A DNA stretch of 64,000 nucleotides, taken from the NCBI GenBank assembly GCA_026168455.1, contig CM047426.1:2907501-2971500 (forward strand). The letters run 5' to 3'. Shown in pieces: positions 61,967-64,000 of the stretch. A program made the translations under genes and the position numbers. Source of the stretch: Theocolax elegans (Eukaryota; Arthropoda; Insecta; Hymenoptera; Cerocephalidae). The first letter of the stretch is position 1. Each line of letters starts with the position of its first letter. Below the pieces are notes generated by a model. That model had not been told where the DNA came from, ran no database searches, and saw only the letters and a list, made by a program, of their open reading frames with translations.

Positions 61967-64000
61967 AGTCCAGTGAAAATAGGTCTGAAATCGACTTGTC
62001 ACAGAAATGGCTGAATTTTTGATATTTGGTAAATCGAGGTCGGAGAAAACGATTCTGAAATTTGCAGCTTCCTAGGTCCAGGGATTCTATGCGAAATAAG
62101 CGTTTAAAAGTTATTTTAAATTATATCTCAATAACCGTTTGGTCTACAGCAAAACGACTAGTGCCAAATGAAAGAACGTAAAATTTAGCATCGGAAACGA
62201 TTTTTTATTCGATTTTTGTAAGTGTAAAATTTTGAGATAATAAAAGAAAAAGGCATAAATTCATCCGAATAAGGAGTAGAGGGGTAGCGCAGACGACATG
62301 GCCGCCGCTCCCCCCACCCGTGGCTCTAAGCGCAATAAGAGCGAGGCAACTTTGATTGTTTCGTGTTACCTCACGGCAACGTCGAGAATTTTTTTGGGCG
62401 CTTTAAATACTGCAAGTGTAAACATAGCGGCAGGATTTGGATAAATGGGCATTTTTATATTTTATGCAGTGTCAACTTATTAGAAAGATGTTTTCCTCTA
62501 TACAAAATCAATTATTTTTTCTTATATGTTTCTCGATTATAGTGTATTACTATAGTGTGGAAAAATTTGAATAATTTCTAATATTTAATTATTTAAAACA
62601 AATTTTTAATAACACCCATTACTAATCCCAATTATTAATATTGTTGCCTGTTAAAGGTATGTGATACCCAAATTTTAGAGATCTATATAACTTAGAAAAT
62701 CCCAAAAATTTTAAAACCTAATTTATATAAGAATAAGTCTGAAAAAAATCACAGATACTGCACAAAACAAATAGAATAGCGTGATAGAGAGATTTTTGAG
62801 AAATAATTAATTATCAATTAATTATACGTAGATAACCATTTTTGGTCGGTAATATATAGCTTATTCACGGCTGCCTAAAAATCTCGCTGGTTTATCAATA
62901 AAAAAATTTGAAAAAATTCACAGAATATCTTCAAAGGAAACACAACATTGTTACAGAAATTTTTTTTCGATAAATTGAAGTCAATCGAATCTTCTTAAAG
63001 AAAAATAAATCATTTTTCTGTTTGTATTGAGTTCACAACCCCTTAATGTGCAATGCAAAGTTTTTATTTATTGAAATAATTTTGCAGTGGTTTCGGTCTC
63101 TAAAATAACCATTTTCTTCATTTTTTAAGGTAATGGGAATCAATTTTTAAAAAACGGTTTACACAAAATGTATATACTTTTTAATATATGACTATTTCTA
63201 TCGAAATTATTCCCTGGAAAGAAAATGTAAAAACCAACAATAAAATTGTTTTACATACTAATAACATTGTGTACATTTCCCAAAAAACCTTAACTGAATA
63301 ATTGATGGAACCCCCCTTTACGATAATAGATGTCGTATTTATACAGGTTTTAATCGCGTCATATATGGGTTTTATAACTAATTAATTAGTTTTTCAAAAT
63401 ATTAGAATATCGTTTACCGAATAATATTCAGTATTTGTGTATATAAAGAAAAACGTATGTAACATAATATTTTATTTTAGTAATATTTCAAAATGCGTAC
63501 ATAAGTCGTTCACCTCCGTCGCTGATTAGCCCTGGCAGCATAAATAGAGCGACGTTAAATATTAAAAAAAAAAAAAATATGATAAAAGCAAGTATAAGTG
63601 ACCGATTTTATTAAGGATCACTTTGCACTAACATTTACTCTATACAGAAAATGTATTGAATAAATAATTAGGAATAGTATAAATATATATTAAAAGTGCA
63701 GAGTAGAAAGATTTAGTATGAGAGACAAAGATTTGTAATAGGCAGAGGATGGAGAAAAATAAGTTGTAAATAATAATGTACAGCAGTAAAATTTATAAAA
63801 AGCCAGAATTTAAATCATATAATGTTAAATATTGTCGGTATAATGAGTGTATATTGGCAAAGTTACACTTTAGATGAAATAAGGCATAAAATTACATTTT
63901 TGAAAAGCTTAAATATCTGTAATTATACTTTTAAATGAAAAATTATACTTCTTAAAGTGTAAAATAAATTATGATGCTTTTGAAAGACTTAATATGTAAT
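61967..64000. other. unassigned sequence right of the viral array
   Basis: No frame of useful length or recognisable domain on either strand, and no Nuf2 N-terminal exon that I can identify. The first 490 bases are less AT-rich than the rest and include a GC-rich patch (about 62282-62400, with GACATGGCCGCCGCTCCCCC). That block may belong to another repeat family that replaced the end of LTR 5. From 62450 on it is plain AT-rich DNA with one A-run near 63567. Confidence 0.5.

Noticed and set aside
61967..64000. Possible N-terminal Nuf2 exons right of the array
   Set aside because: No frame on the minus strand here shows calponin-homology sequence or a donor in the right phase.

Overview
The window is AT-rich nuclear DNA from an insect. 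The host genes have short exons separated by introns with GT..AG ends, there is scattered transposon debris, and one locus carries RNA-virus-derived sequence. Frequent AACCTAACC-type motifs and the style of the small secreted Gly/His-rich protein would fit a parasitoid wasp or another hymenopteran, but I cannot fix the taxon from sequence alone. Many small differences between repeat copies are single-base indels in homopolymers, which looks like a long-read assembly.

Host genes, left to right. A two-exon gene for a small secreted Gly/His-rich protein (minus strand, 3957-5549) is followed by about 8.7 kb of AT-rich DNA containing a 122-bp-arm palindrome and a TTAA-flanked MITE. Next is a four-exon gene (minus, 14236-19766) for a 1001-residue secreted protein that I cannot assign to a family; its splice phases close exactly. 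Divergent from it is a seven-exon RRP1/Nop52 rRNA-processing gene (plus, 20530-23033, 673 aa). Tail-to-tail with RRP1 is a five-exon lysocardiolipin-acyltransferase-like gene (minus, 26830-33570, 369 aa). Then come the last six exons of a Nuf2-like kinetochore coiled-coil gene (minus, 35526-38363). Its N-terminal exons are not visible in the window.

The right 26 kb is the unusual part. Immediately upstream of the visible Nuf2 exons is a 5.6-kb array of about twelve 510-bp repeats, seven in one orientation and five in the other. It is bounded on both sides by the same 13-bp sequence. At 44244 a tandem array begins with a period of 4402 bp. Each unit is a 490-bp LTR (TGTTACGT...ACGTAACA), then about 2.6 kb in antisense encoding the N-terminal and catalytic part of a negative-strand RNA virus L polymerase, then the C-terminal part of a baculovirus-F/errantivirus-type Env on the sense strand, then a short 3' segment. 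No gag-pol is present. Four units and a truncated fifth LTR are seen. Copy 1 has an unbroken 872-codon L frame. Copies 2 and 3 have an unbroken Env frame. The other breaks are one- or two-base indels. Each copy has private substitutions, so this looks like a real, young tandem array.

How the parts may work together (inference): LTR-driven transcription would make RNA antisense to viral L mRNA from several tandem copies, next to a large inverted repeat, all apparently within or upstream of a Nuf2 gene. That is the layout expected of a small-RNA-producing locus against the source virus, but nothing in the sequence alone proves activity. The last 2 kb (61967-64000) has no gene that I can recognise.
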